Assembly: GCA_963422465.1 (NCBI GenBank)
Contig: OY730169.1
Span: 5,394,001 to 5,458,000 of the forward strand
Direction of reading: 5' to 3'
Origin: Lichina pygmaea
Lineage: Eukaryota; Ascomycota; Lichinomycetes; Lichinales; Lichinaceae
DNA length: 64,000 nucleotides
Positions 22,719 to 36,151 of this stretch are shown here, one piece after another. A program made the translations under genes and the position numbers. Below the pieces are notes generated by a model. The model worked only from the letters and a program-made list of their open reading frames with translations. It searched no databases and had not been told where the DNA came from. Position 1 is the stretch's first letter. Every line of letters begins with the position of its first letter.

Positions 22719-25700
22719 ATGGCTGGAATGGAGGTCCACCAACTTCAGGTATCGTCGCGTGCAACACTGCTCCGGTCTGATGGCCTATATGAGCAGCGCT
22801 GACAGCGCCGTCAACCCCAGTCCGTCCGCAACACTCTCACGGAGCCTTCCAGGCCCCTCTGCCCCCTTTGCTCACGGGTCAACGCCCACCGGGTCAAGCC
22901 CAAGTCGCGTCGCCATCTCCGGTGGGCTGGGCCAGGCAGGGCTCCGAGGCCGGTCAAGCCCCGGCAGCTCCGCCTGCCAGCCAGCTGTCTGTGCCGTCGT
23001 ACAATCCTTCGCTGTACGGACCGATGCCCGGAGCGCAGCAGCAGCAGCAACAGCAACAACAGCAGAGTCCCGTGAACCAAGCATACCCAAACGGCGCAGG
23101 GAGCGGATCTAGTCCCGTACACTCGCCACCTCCCGGAGGGGCTGGTCGTGGGGACCAGAGTGCCGTCCAAGGCACCGGCCAGTTCGGATCCGACGTGCCG
23201 CGATCCCATCCGACACAGAACAGACCCTTCCCCCACACGGATTTCTCTCAAGGTCCGGGCTACGGAAGGTCTGACGGTGCTTCGCAGCAGCTGCCAAAGC
23301 CATTTTTACCGGTGAGGCTGTTTATCTTGTCTCTTGCTTCACCGCAAGATGGTCGATGGATGTGTCGTCGCTGAATCTGCTCTTGCTGTCAAGCCACGGC
23401 CGACGAGTGCCGTCTACCAAGCACCGGTACAGCCGGCTCCTCGACTGTTCGCGCGTGGCCCAGACCAATATCCCTCACCCTCGTCTCAGAACATGGAGCC
23501 TTCGTACCACCAGCAGCCGCATCCTTTCGACGTGCAGTGCCAGCATCCATACTACAACGAGCCATATCAGGGGAGCACGATGGCTACCACAGGCCAGGCA
23601 TCCCCAGGATTACCTGTCGTACCGTCAGGTTATCTATCGGAAGTACATGCAAACCAGCAGGCTTCGATGCCTCACCCCCCATACTCCTACGACCCACCCA
23701 CGCATCGGTACGAACCCTGGAACCAGCAGGCTCCGATGCCTCATCCCCCGTACTCCTACGACCCACCCACGCATCGGTACGAACCCTGGAACCAGCAGGC
23801 TCCGCCGCCTGGCAGCCATGCAGGCCCGATGACGCACTACCCGCCACCTGTCGGTAGCCAACCTCTTCCGCCGAAGGTGCCGCCAAAGACCCTGGCGGGC
23901 GCTTTCGACCCCGCAGACAGCCACCCACCCAACGCCTATCACGGGGCGCAACACCCATCGCCGGCGTTGTCACAAGCTTCCGCGCAATCTGCCGCTCCGC
24001 AACCGCCGACCTGGTCGACGAACGTCGTTCAACCGAACTCGCATCAGATGGCCCATCTGCCCGGCCCCGCGACATCGCAGCCGAACACTTCCTGGGCTCC
24101 CACACCAGAATCCCGCCAGGCCGGCTCGCTACCTTTGCACTCGCTCTCTCCCAGCATGGGGAGCGCAACGGCGGGGCCTGCTCTGGCGCATCCATCCTAC
24201 GCGCCCCCGGCAACCGATCCTGGTCCAGAACAATTCCATCCTCCTCTCGGCCAGCGACCCTACACGGTTTCTCAATCGGATCGGCCTAATTGGCCTCCCG
24301 CTGAGCATTCGAGCCTCTCCGCCGCACAGCAGGCTTCACTCGGAGCTCAAGGACCTATTCTCGGACCGCAGCCGCAGCAACCTCGTCAGGAGGCTCGTCG
24401 GCCAGATTACGACCAGAGCTCCGTTCATCCACCGAAACCGCCGGTCAGCCATCCGGATCCGAATGACCATCATCGTCGTCGTCGTCATCGGCAACAGGGC
24501 GTCTTGATTGAATCGCTCCAGTCACCCCAGCCCTCTGCGGCTCATCTGGTCACCGTCGACCGGAACGATCGCCATTCCCAAGCCGGTCTTCCACATGGCG
24601 CTGCTTCACCGCCTCCGATCGTGCAGACTGAGCCACAAATAGCGGAACCAAGAAGACCAGGTCTGACCACTCCCGTACCTCAGCCGCCCTATGACGGAGA
24701 CCGGGTACATCGACCGCACGATCAAGCCCCAATTCACAATGCGGCTAAAGTCTCGCCTGATCGGGCAAGACCACCGGTCGCTGGTATGGGAGCTTCCGTC
24801 CTCGGTGGCTTTGGCGGGCCGTCTGACTGGGAACGCTTTGAAGAGTTCCCAGAGGACGGGCCCTCGGACGAGGTCCCCGACAGGTCCGGCTTGCAAGTCG
24901 CCCACTCGCCGCCGGAGAAGGCTTCGGAGCGAGCAGCGACGACCGAAGGCGAGCAAGCTCGAGCAGCGGCCTCCGGTGAATCGAACGAGCCCCATCTGCC
25001 CTCTGTTCCTGCACCGCTGCATCCGCACAGGAGCAGTCCGAGGCCTGAACTCCCCAACACCACCACCACCACCACCACCACCACCACCACCACCACCACT
25101 CCCGAACGACGGACGTCAGAGGCTCATGCCGTCTCTCCGCTCCGGCGCGAAGAGCTTGGTCGGCACACGTCGGAGACAGGCGCGAGCGTCGTATCCTTCG
25201 ACGTCGCGCCCTCACCCTCGGAAGGGTCGGGCGCGAGCATCGATAAAGCTATCCGAGCCTGGAACCAACCCGGTGCCTCGGGCGCGTCACCGGATGCACG
25301 GGATCTCATCATCCAAGACGCAGCAGCCCCACGTAGGTCTGGAACACCGAAGGGGTACGTCACACAAGCGACAATAGCACAAGGCCAGCCGACAGGCGTA
25401 GCCCATCCTAGCCACGGGGAGGCTCTCTACGACAGTTCTCCAAGAAGGGAAGACAGGAGCCTGGTGGAGGCTGCAGCTCAAGGCCAGAGACCACCGGCAA
25501 CCGTTGTGGTAGAACAGCCAAGGCATGTGTCGGAGCAACAACGTCACCCGTCTCCTGTCCAGCTGGACACGGATCTCGACGACCCGGCCAGAGAATCCCT
25601 GATTCGTTACGCCGTCGTGCTTCACGAAGAATCCCAAGCCGCCACGGTCGAGCGGAAGGTTGCTCTTTTCACGAGTTTCGTCGCCAGCGAGTCGCGCTTT

Positions 25701-27737
25701 CGGGGACCGGAGTTTGAGGCTGTCTTTAAGGCTTCACAGAGGCTGCCTGAGCCGCCGTTCGCCACTCTGGCCACACAGAATCCCGAAGCAAGTGCCCCGA
25801 TTGTGGGACCCGAGTCTGTGTCGAGCAGGGCGGCCGGGCTCTGCACCCCTCTCGGCACGAGGACGACTCCAGTCGGCCCCGAAGACACGGATGAGCAGCA
25901 GTACACCCCAGGTGGTAGGCCGGTGATCCACCGCGTCGCTTTCCAATCCTCACCCGATCCGGTCGGCCAATCCGGTCGAGACCGATCAGCAGCGCCGCAG
26001 TCGGAAGATGAGGACAGGCCCGACCCGCCATCACCGGGCGCCAACGCGCCAATCCCGGTTGGCCTCGACGACGAAGATCATCGTTCGCGCTCTCGGGGCC
26101 CGAACCGCATGTCTCGAGATGGATTGCCCGCCACGTACCGATCGTTCCAGCAGCCAGTCGGGATCTCGTCCCCAGACCGCATGCGATCCTCAACACCCTA
26201 TCGGCCGAATCGAGACAGCAACGCCACCATCGTGCCGGGCAGCACCCCTGTCAGTCCGGCCGAGAGCGATCGACGCATGCCATTCCATCGGTCGCCTCGA
26301 CAGCGAGATTCCATGTCTGGCAGCCCGTATGCAGCCTCTACGAGGGCGAAATCCCAGTCGCCCCGACAGGCAGACGGCTTGTCTGTTGGGCCGAACGGGA
26401 AGAACACCGGCCCCGATAGGAGGAGGAGCAGGAGCGGCGGCAGCAGCAGCAGCAGGAGGAGCAGCAGCAACGCTGAGGGGACGAGTCAATCTCCCCTTCC
26501 ATCCGCGCGCGCCCCGGGACCCGTCCATCGAGATGACAGGCCTGACTGGGTCGTCGCGCTCAAGGAGATGTTGCCGCCGGGCCGCGAGCTGAAGCAAAGC
26601 GGGAACCCGGCTCTCGACACCATCCAACAGGCCCTGATGGCGATCTCGGAAGACTTTGGCTTCATCGACCAAGAAGCCAAGGCTTGGGAGGCAGACGCGA
26701 GGAAGAGCCGGAAGCGGCTCCAGGAAGAGCGGCAGCAGCGGCAGGACGAGCACGAGACGCACACCGAGCGGCTGTACTCCGAGGGCCACATCGGCTACGG
26801 GGAAGTTGGCGCGATGACCGACGAGTTCCAGAAGGACGAGGCAGCCCGAGAGGCGCAAGAGACGGAGCTGGAGTACCATGGCTACGCGCAGAGAGTGTTC
26901 GACCCGGTGTACGGCAGGCTGCAGGTGCAGATCAAGGAGCTGATGGAGCAGTACCTCTCCTGTCTCGACCTCGTGAAGACGGCCGTGGCCCGGGAGAACT
27001 CGCGGAAGGAACGGCCGTATCTCGGTCGGCTCGTCGAGGTGCTGCTGGAGCTGCACACCCACATCGAGGTTCGACACGAGAAGGTGTTGCAGGCCATCTC
27101 GAAGCGGGACCGGAAGTACCAAGAGGCCATGCTGCGGCCGCTGTACTCGAGCAAGGACAGAGGCAGCAACATGCGCGAGTTCGAGCTGCATTTCGAGGCG
27201 GCGGCCAGGAAGACGAAGCTCGACGCCTGCGCCACCAAGGAACAGCGGGCCAACCGGCTGGCCCAGGCAATCGAGCAGAGCGTGACCCGTGGCGTCGCCG
27301 AGGAAGTGGACTACATGAGCAGCATCACGCGCGAGCTGCGCAACATCGCCGAGGGTCTCGACTCGGCCGGCAAGGGCAACGGGCCGACCGAGGGTGAGGC
27401 GGCCGAGCTGCGCGACGACGTCCACTTCGCGCGCGAGGTTCTCGAGATCCTGGCTCGCAACGCCGAGGTGCTGTATCTGCAGGCTCACGGCGCGTCGCGC
27501 ATGGGCAGTGTCGCGCGGTACGACCTCGCCGTCGCGTCGGCGCAAGTGTCCCACGCCAACGCCAAAGCCGACGCCGACGACGACGACGAGCTCGAGAAGC
27601 TCCAGTCAGACAAGGCCAAGGACGAGGCGAGGCTCGTGACCGAGATGGAACGTCGCGTCCGGGCCGTCAAGGCCGAGCTGCAGAAGGGTACCGACGAGGT
27701 TGAGCACGTCGTCCGGAAACTCGACGGTGTGGCTTGA
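22719..27737 (+). CDS. Large Pro/Gln-rich protein with coiled-coil C-terminus
   Basis: I do not recognise the family. Firm parts are an exon ending at 23311 (donor GTGAGG) and an exon 23394-27737, joined in phase. The beginning is tentative: ATG 22719-22748, GTATCG donor, then 22853. This gives about 1610 residues. The first ~1150 residues are disordered and rich in Pro, Gln, Ser and His, with polyGln, a 23-residue tandem repeat and a polyThr run. Two short folded-looking parts stand out: ARESLIRYAVVLHEES (about residue 890), and a charged, probably coiled-coil region from DRPDWVVALKEMLPP (about 1215) to the end. The architecture suits a scaffold or actin/endocytosis adaptor, but that is a guess. 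No membrane segment or catalytic motif is visible. Confidence 0.65.
23658..23795 (+). repeat. 69 bp in-frame tandem repeat (two units)
   Basis: Units 23658-23726 and 23727-23795 each encode 23 residues starting QA(S/P)MPHPPYSYDPPTHRY. They differ at only a few bases, so the duplication is recent or kept homogeneous. Confidence 0.9.
25057..25099 (+). repeat. (ACC)n microsatellite coding polyThr
   Basis: About 14 ACC/ACT codons in a row encode a threonine run inside the Pro/Gln-rich protein. Confidence 0.85.
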
Positions 27738-27814
27738 TGGATCTTTCATGACGGTCACTTCGTGATGAATCCTTTGTGACATGATTCTGATGACGAATGA
27801 TCCTTCCTTCCCAG

Positions 27815-27881
<67 letters not shown>

Positions 27882-29700
27882 TTGTTCCTGCGGACAGGTA
27901 CGAGGGCAGTGGGGGGGTTACATGCTGTCCGTACAGTACATTTCCCCCCACCCCCGTCTTTGATGATTTGCCCTGTTACGCCGAAAAGGGGAAGGAACGG
28001 GGGGAGAGGGGGGGAAGGAAGATATACTGTAGGGTGATCCAAGGATGACCAGACTATTTGACTGGTCCTTGCCCTGTTCTTTCCCTTGCCTGACAATCTT
28101 TCCTTGTCATGATAATCTCTCTTGGTCCTGGTAGTTATCCGGGTTGTATATAAAACACTTTTTTTTTCCCTTGTCTTTTCTTAGGCAAACATTCTCAATG
28201 ATGATGTTATTCATTCTATCCTTGTCTGTGTTCAAGTCTCATGTAGGTTCTGGTGAACTGAGGATCTTGCATGATGGGTAACGTGTCTGGCTTTCCAGCT
28301 TCATCTTCAACCATGCTAAGCCTTGCGAACTTATAATATGTGCGGAGTACGAGTAGAGTGCATCTGCGCCTATGCGTGCTGCTATTCACTGCCCCCCGTA
28401 GACAATTTTCTTGTGGACATGTAGCCGACTCTCCCAAGGGGTATCACTATAGCTACAGAAGCATGCTTCAAGCACTTCCGTACAAGCAGGACTGTTGAGT
28501 GACGATAGGACAAGCAGCTCCTGTTTTCATTGTCTGGAAAAGAAGCGTCGTGGGACTTGTAGAACCCACAAGCCCGCAGCTGAAGCGTACGATGATGGCG
28601 AGAAGCCAAGGTCCGGCTCGCGAGCCGTCTTTGTATGTGACTGGTATGGAGAGATGTGGGTCACGTGTCCCTCTGGCGTGCCTAAAGGACAGGAAGTCTT
28701 GTGGAGAACGTGGAGAAGTACCCTTACGGCAAGCCATTCCACCCACAGGCGCAATACGCTAAGCGCTGACGCTGAGTAAGCGTAGTGCGCCACACTTGCC
28801 CAGCGGTCCGGAGCTGCCGTCGGCTCCGCCAGAACTGTGTGCCAACGGGGCGTGTCAGACAAGCCAGCCAACGCTAAGGGGCTCCCCCCCTCTAAAAAAG
28901 AAAGCCCATGACCTTCGAGCCGGTGATTGATTGTATTTTGGTTGGGTCTTTTGAAAGGGCACGGAAGGGCGAGTGCCGTCGCAAAAAAGGATCTTGGCCC
29001 GTTGTCTTCACCGAAAGAATTTCTCGAACACTTTCGATCTCCCGGGGAGAATTGATTCGAAGTTGGTTTGCGCGGGAGAACTGAATCTTCCATCATGATT
29101 ATGAGACCCTTTTGATGTTCCGGGTAAAATCCAATTCAATCTCTCGAAATGATGAACGACTTGTTTGCCATCGGGGGTGTTTTTTTTTCGAGGGGATTTT
29201 CGGTGAGGATTGTCCAAACAATTGAATTGACCTAATTGTCGGGGGGCTTTTTCGCGGCAATCGAATTTGGATTTCCAGCAGGTGATTGCAGTCGAGAAGA
29301 GAAGAGCGGCCCGTAAGCGCCCGCCATAGTCACCCCACCCACGATCCCCCCAATGAGAGAGCCGCCGCAAGCCAAAGGCCCACTGGCGTCACCAGCTGTA
29401 CGACGCCCGTACGTAACGTACAGCCGTACCGTTCGGACAGTAAGAAAGCGACATCTCGGATTTCCTGTCGAGGCGAGAGCGCCTATTGTCGGACACATCC
29501 GGAGACCGGCACCCTCACATTCGACGACTCTCGTTTGAATATCAGTATCTTGTGCTTGCTTCCTAGTAAGGGCTAACGTAGTCGCTGTAGCCTCTGCAAA
29601 GCCCCGAGCTCGGTTATCCGGACTGCGTCTGCGAGTGACCTGGTCCGTCAGCTCCTCGTGTTCGACTGCCGTGCGCCGTGGGCGTGACGGCCATCCCACG
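27738..29700. other. 2 kb intergenic
   Basis: No gene supported. It contains the (AC)n microsatellite, poly-C/G short runs near 27910 and 27950, T-rich sequence near 28160 and an AT-richer stretch near 29100-29280. The right end is the leader of the PhoD-like gene. Confidence 0.5.
27816..27877. repeat. (AC)n dinucleotide microsatellite
   Basis: About 30 uninterrupted AC units lie some 80 bp past the stop codon of the Pro/Gln-rich gene. Confidence 0.95.
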
Positions 29701-30876
29701 ATGTTCAACAGCAACCGTCGGGGACGCCCGGAGGAGGAGATGTTCATCAGGAAGCCCGAACTGGAAACGCCCACGATAGAGCCCCTGCGGATCCACAAGC
29801 GCGAATCCCTCTCGCCGCAAAGCACGGGATCGACGTCTCAAGCGGACCAGAGCTCCGATCAAGCCGGCACATCTGGGCCCAAAGCTGCTCTGCCCTATCC
29901 CAATGATGAGCCTGCGCGACGCGCCTCTCCTCGACCGGGGCCGTCGTGGTCGATTCACGACCATGCCCAGCCAGAGGGAAGCAGACAAGACCCCTCGAGG
30001 ACACCTCCGCCTGCGCTTCGGCCCCACTTTCCTGGCTCGAGTGAGACCGGCTCCGGTGCTGCCGCCGGCCAGGGCCAGAGACAACGGCATCGTGACGAGC
30101 ACGGCAGCCCGACGCTGGCGCAAAGGCGCGGTACGGCTCCTCTGCCTTTCCCGGAATCGCCGCCGCGCAAGAGCCAGGAGGACGATGGACTGTTCGCCAA
30201 ACGCCCGCAGAGAGAAGGCCAGACGCGCAAGGCGTCCGTAGCCGAGTCCGCAGCCCTGAATCCGTACCCGGAGTATCACCAGCAATACTGGCCTCCGCCG
30301 GTGACGGCTTCTTCGGAGCGCGCTCCGAGCGCTGGGTTCCGCCAGCCCGAACCGGCTCCCGTCGGCCGCCTGGATTCGACGGCGTCAATATCGACGACGA
30401 GGGCGGAGAGAGGCTCGCCGCCGCCTCCGCCGCCGACAAACCGCAGAGAGGCAGCTGGCGGCAGCTCGACTGGTGCCGGTGCCGGTTCTGGTTCTGGTTC
30501 TGGTTCTCGTGCTGGCGCTACCCTTGCCGCGCCACAACCCAACCGGCTGAATTCGGTGTCGTCCACCTATACAACCCGCGCCGAGCGGGGATCGCCACCA
30601 CCTCCGGAGACGCCCGTCACGCCGGCGGGGGCTGGTCCCGGCGATCTGGAGAGCCGGTATGCCGCTGCAGGTATCGCTGGTGCTGCCACTCTGAACAGCA
30701 TACAGTCGCAGAACAGCGCCGCGGCTCAACGCGCAAACCATTACGGTGCCACTCCGCCTCCGGGTCCGTCTGGAAGGCCGTGGACGCCCACGGAGCCACC
30801 GGGCTCCCATCCGTTCGGCCCACCTACCGTCTACCAGGGACCGTCGGAGGTGCCGACTTCCGCCCCGTCGGCCCAA

Positions 30877-30907
<31 letters not shown>

Positions 30908-31117
30908 ATGCCGCCACTGCTCCGGGAGCGGCCAACCGTGCGCCAGGCCAGGCCGGGCTCGAGGAGGACATGCAACGTATGCAGATGAACTCCTCTCCAC
31001 CTCCGGCGTACTCCAGCGTCCCGCAGAACGCCCCGCCAAGGCAAGGCTACCCGAACGAGAAGGCCGGCTCTGCTCAGACGGCCACGACGGCCGCCGCTGC
31101 GGGAGCAGCGGGCTCAT

Positions 31118-31151
<34 letters not shown>

Positions 31152-33304
31152 TGCGGCGGCTGCGGCGCTGCCCGCCTCGAATGGCGTCCCCGCGGCTCAA
31201 GGGCGCCCCGCCGAACAGACGCCGCCCCTTCACGACCCTCGACAGGCGCCGTCGCCCCAGCCAGGTCAAGATCCCGACGCGCCCGCCCCGCAGATCGTAG
31301 GGCCGCACGCGGACCATCCGGGTCCGACTCCGGCCTCACCGCCGCCACTGCCCGAGGGTTGGATTGCTCATCTCGACCCGAACTCCGGACAGTACTACTA
31401 CATCCACCTTCGGACCCAAGCTACGCAGTGGGAGTTTCCCAAAGGCCCGACCCCGCTCAACCTGCCGGAGCCCTTGTCGCCAACGCACAGCACCTACGCC
31501 GGCCACGCCCTCGCCTCACCGGGTCTGGGTGCGTACGGTGGCCAGCCGCTCGGTTCGCCAGGTTTCCCTTCGCCGGGATATCCGCCCATGACGCCCGGCT
31601 ACCCAGAAAGCATCATGAGCGTCGGTGCGGCATCGACCATGACGAGCGGCATCACGGGGCCGCCGCCGGTGGGCATTGAGATGTACAGGATCGCGCCAAC
31701 CAACGGCGTCTACTTCGGACCGTATCTCCGCTACGTCAACATGGACCTGGAGCGAGGTCTCTGGCTGGGCTCGATCATGCTGGTGACGGATGCGGCGCAA
31801 CCACCTACGATTCACATCCACCAGAGCGTCGATCTGTCTCCGAACCGTAAGTCGCTCACCTCAGAGTCACTCGTCCCTTGACGCAAGAGAGTGCCTGCCC
31901 CTTTGCTCATCCTCTCCACCCCCCCCCTACAGCACGGCAACTGAAAGCCGTCCCAATCCATACTCATCAGCGTTGGATCTTCTACCGATACGACGTCGAC
32001 CTGCAGATGGAAGACAATGCCGGCGCCAAGTGGACCTACGCCATCACCTCCCACCTAGGTTGTACGCGGTACGAGTTCCTCGTGGCGGGCAGGTACGAGA
32101 CGAGTTGGCGCTTCGTGGCCCACTCCGGCAACGACTTCTCGATGAACGTCAGCGCCAACGACCGGCAGCGCCTCGGCGGGGTCGGGTACCTGTGGAAGGA
32201 CCTGCTGCAGAAGCACGTCGAATGTGGCGGCTTCCACGTCCAGCTTGGCCTGGGCGATCAGATCTACGGTGACCGCATCTGGAGGGAGATTCCTCTCCTC
32301 AAGCAGTGGCTCGGCATGGGCGGCAAGGAGAACCGGAAGAACGCGCCTTGGACGGCCAAGCACGACGAGGAGGCGACGCACGCTTTCTTCCACTATTACA
32401 CCAGCCACTTTGATCAGCCGCAGCTGAGAGAATCGTTCGCTCAGATACCCCACGTCCTGCAGATCGACGACCACGACATGTACGTCGGTGGGAGCTCTAG
32501 TCTCGTTCTTCTCTCGGTGACGACGCTGACGGGCCGATTCAGTTTCGACGGTTACGGATCCTATCCGGACTACATGCAGTACTCGCACATGTTCAAGAAC
32601 ATTGGCCGGATCGGCATCGAGATGTACCTCCTCTTCCAGCATCACGCCAACTACGAGATGCTGCGCAACATCAGCAACGACCGAGACATCTTCACCGTTA
32701 CCGGTAGCGGGTGGCATTTCATCAAGTACCTCGGCCCGGCCGTCGTCGTCGTCGGGGCCGACTGTCGATCGGAGCGGAATCAACATCAGGTCATGGCCGG
32801 CCCCACCTACCAGGGGCTCTTTCCCAAGGTCGCAACGCTCCCTCCGAGCGTGCAACATTGCATCTGGATGATCTCGGTGCCTCTGATCTATCCCCGGCTC
32901 GAGGCGGCCGAGAGCCTCGCCAACACGGTGGCGACGGGCAAGAAGGCCGTCACGGGCGCGTACAACATGCTCGGCAGGGTCACCAGCTCCGTCGCCGGCG
33001 TCGTCGGTGCCAAGAGCGCCGTGGGCGAGGGCTTCAACAGCGTCAAGCGCGCCGTCGGAAAGTCGGGCATGATGGGAACGTTCCTGAGTCCGTTTGGAGA
33101 CATTGACGTTCTGGACGAGCTTCGGGATCAATGGACGCACGAATCGAAGGTCAGCGAACAATGATCGTCTGGCTTGATCCGTTCGAGATTTGACTCGACG
33201 AGCGTGCAGGACCTCGAGCGAACCTACTTCATCCGCACCCTTCAGGGCATCGCGCATCAGAGGAGCATCCGCATGACTTTCTTCTCTGGAGGTACGAACC
33301 TGCT

Positions 33305-33348
<44 letters not shown>

Positions 33349-33883
33349 TTTTCATCTTGTCGATCGCCTCTGTATATGGCGACTGACGCTCGCTCCCTTA
33401 GACGTCAACTGCTGCGGCGCCGGTCTCGTGCACGACCCGGCCCACCCGTCCGACCACAAGACCATGTACCAAGTCATCTCGTCATCGATCGTGTCGGCCC
33501 CGCCACCGAACTACGTCGTCAAGCTGCTCCACAGCAACAAGCCGCTGTACGTGCCGCCAAACGGTCATCGGAGCACCAACGCGCCGTCGGACACGAAAGA
33601 AGACATGCTCGAGATCTTCAAGGTCGAGGTCAACGGCGTCCAACGCGAGCACCGGCGACTGATGGCGCGACGCAACTACGTCGCCTGCGTCGCCTTCGAT
33701 CCCGATCTCGTCGGCGGTGGCGGCGCCGCGGCCAGCAGCGCCGCATCCATGAGCAACGGGTACGGTCCGACCAAAGGCACGCTCAACCTGGCCATCGACT
33801 TTATGGTCCAGGGCGAAGGCATCTACGGTACGGCGATGAAGTACGGGCCCGTCGTCATTCCGAGTCTCGAGTTTGGCCGATGA
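29701..33883 (+). CDS. WW-domain PhoD-like phosphatase
   Basis: Proposed exons are 29701-31846, 31933-32479, 32543-33149, 33210-33291 and 33402-33883, giving 1287 residues. Phases agree and donors include GTAAGT and GTACGT. Residues 1-545 are disordered and Pro/Ser/Ala-rich with two polyAla runs. A WW domain lies at about 551-580 (Trp554 and Trp577, with YYYIH between). The rest is a PhoD-type metallophosphatase fold: GLGDQIYGD (Asp824, Asp829), QIDDHD (894-897), then FDGYGSYPDYMQ and a late SGDVNCCGAG block. PhoD proteins are metal-dependent phosphatases or phosphodiesterases; the substrate of these large fungal forms is not known. The WW domain suggests recruitment by Pro-rich partners. The last intron contains a (CT)n tract. 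Without the 63 nt intron at 32480 the frame stays open, so that intron could be retained. Confidence 0.85.
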
Positions 33884-36151
33884 AGAGACTTTTACCCCTC
33901 CCTTCCTCAATGGGGGGGGGGGGGCAACGAGCGACGAAGAGAGGATGAACGAACGAGTGAGCGAGTGAGCGAGCGATCGATCGATCGAGAGAACTTTTCT
34001 TTTTTGTTGATTCTTGGGTACAGACGGAAGCCAGTCCACGCTCACTATTCTCCTGAACACTGTGCCTAGGATAAGAACCCATCGCATCTGATCTTTTGTT
34101 TTCTCTTCTCTTCTATTTTTTTTTGGATATCTTCCACAAGTGCTGTCGTACATCTCATCCATCTACTTTCCTATCGGTCTATCTATCTATCTCTCTATCT
34201 ATCCATCAGTCGGTCGACCTATACCTCACACTGACTACCGGTCTCTTTTCAAAGTCTTTCCTTTTCACTTGCCACTCAGTGCTTGCCAATGCTTGCCATC
34301 AAGCTGTGCCTCATGATCTAAGTATCCCTTTCTCCGTACACATGTTTGGCTGTTCATTGTTCTACATGCCCATGGGTGGAATGCAAGAGACTCTTCTCCT
34401 CTCCTTGTCACCAATCCATTTCACCAGTCCTCGTGACCAATCCTCGTAACCAATCCTCGGAGCCAACCCTTTGACCAAACTGCTATACCGCAACTGCTTG
34501 TTTGCGGCTGCTCATAGACAGCTGAGATATGTGTGTACGCACACGCGCACCCTTGGTGTCTGACTGAGCATACTGGTCGTCTGGCCAAGTGAATAATGCA
34601 TTACGGAAGTACGGAGGCCCGCGCCAAAAGTATTCGGAAAGATTTCTATATGAATGACAAAAGTCGTGAGACTATCCTGTCGTTCCCCTCCTAATCATTA
34701 TCATGATTCTTGTTGTCATCCACCACCACCCCACCACCTGTGGTTTGAGGTCTTGAGGTCTGAAGTCCTCATACATCTTCTCATAAAGCTCAGTCTTCTT
34801 CCCACTCTGAGCTGTCACTATTCTTGTCATTGTTGTTATCATCACTGTTGTTGTTCTTGTCTGTGGAGTTGGTGAATGGATAGTAGCCACAGTTGTACAC
34901 AAATTTGGTAGATTGTACTATACGTACTAAAAGAAAGGTCTGTGAGATCACTGACATACTTCACAGGTACACCTTCTTCAAGAAGAGCAAGCACACATGC
35001 TTTCTGTGCAATGTTGATACTTTTTTTAGTTGTTGTTCATCAGTGGTGTGGGGGTCGGGTGAGATGGTTTTGGTGGTGGGGCATAGTCTCATCACTTTTT
35101 GGTGGGATTCCGAATATTTCTGTCGCCAGCTCCCGTACACAGGCTGTTTGATCAAGGGTTTTCCACTTGCAATGGGTGGCTTCGTCTTTACCTGTTGTGT
35201 GGCTGCCTGGCATGTACGTAATGTGGCATGAGCGGTGCTGTGCTGGCGATGTACGTACGTACTGTATGTACCGGAGTACCGGACTGGTGGCGTGAGTGGT
35301 CAAAAGACCACACAGCCATGATCACGTGATCAGAACTGCTGTTAGCTGATTATGTAAGGTTGCGCGTAATGGGAGGGGGTCGGTGGTGGGTGGGTACGTA
35401 CTGGAAAGTACATGCGTACCCTCGTACCTCCCTGCCAGCGTCTCTATCGTCGAACATCGGATGGAAAGCTGTGTAGTTTACTAGATGGCGTGGTCGGGTT
35501 ACGTAAGTAAGCCAAGTCTCGGAGCAATAGCACGTGAGCGGAGCAGCATAAGATTCGACCACTGATGGCTATATGGGCCACCGGAGAGTATAAAGTGCAT
35601 GAAGGATTATGCAGTCGACACAAAAAAGTGCGCCTGTGGTCTTAATAGCTCAACATAGCTAGCTCATCGGTGGACATGCACAAATGGTCTGACTAAGTGC
35701 AGTTTCAGCATGCACAACGCAGCGTACCTAGCGCCAGGCAGTGAGGGGTACTTCCGACGGTCGGCGACAATACCCAGTCGCGCAAGGACGCGGTACCTCG
35801 TCAAGCGCCGGCGCCAGAGATTAGTCAGGCGGCCCGCGACGCGTCGCCTACCCAGAGATTAAAACACGACGCGTCCGAAATAAATTAGAAACCGGGGATT
35901 TAAGAAAATTGAAATGGCCGGGCGAAAACAAATGGGTACTTGGCCGCAACTTCTTGGTGCAGTAACACGTCCTCCCCTCCCGCCATCTCCGTGACCTTCC
36001 CAAACTCGACCAACTCGACCGAGCAACCTCAGATCTACCTCCAAGAACGTCCCCACTATACCTCCACGATACCGACTGCCCACGTCGGCGTCCGAAGCCC
36101 GACGATACTTACCGTATACGGCTCGGAGGCTTCGAGTAGAAGTCGCTCGAC
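33884..36151. other. 2.3 kb intergenic
   Basis: No gene supported. It holds a G11 run near 33911, GAGC/GATC short repeats at 33950-33990, a TCTA tetranucleotide tract near 34175-34205, and GTAC-rich sequence near 35250-35285. The last 200 bp are the CDC6 promoter and leader. Confidence 0.5.

Noticed and set aside
32055-33257. 400-codon frame on the - strand
   Set aside because: Antisense to the PhoD-like exons, whose motifs and splice sites are convincing; no motif in the reverse frame.
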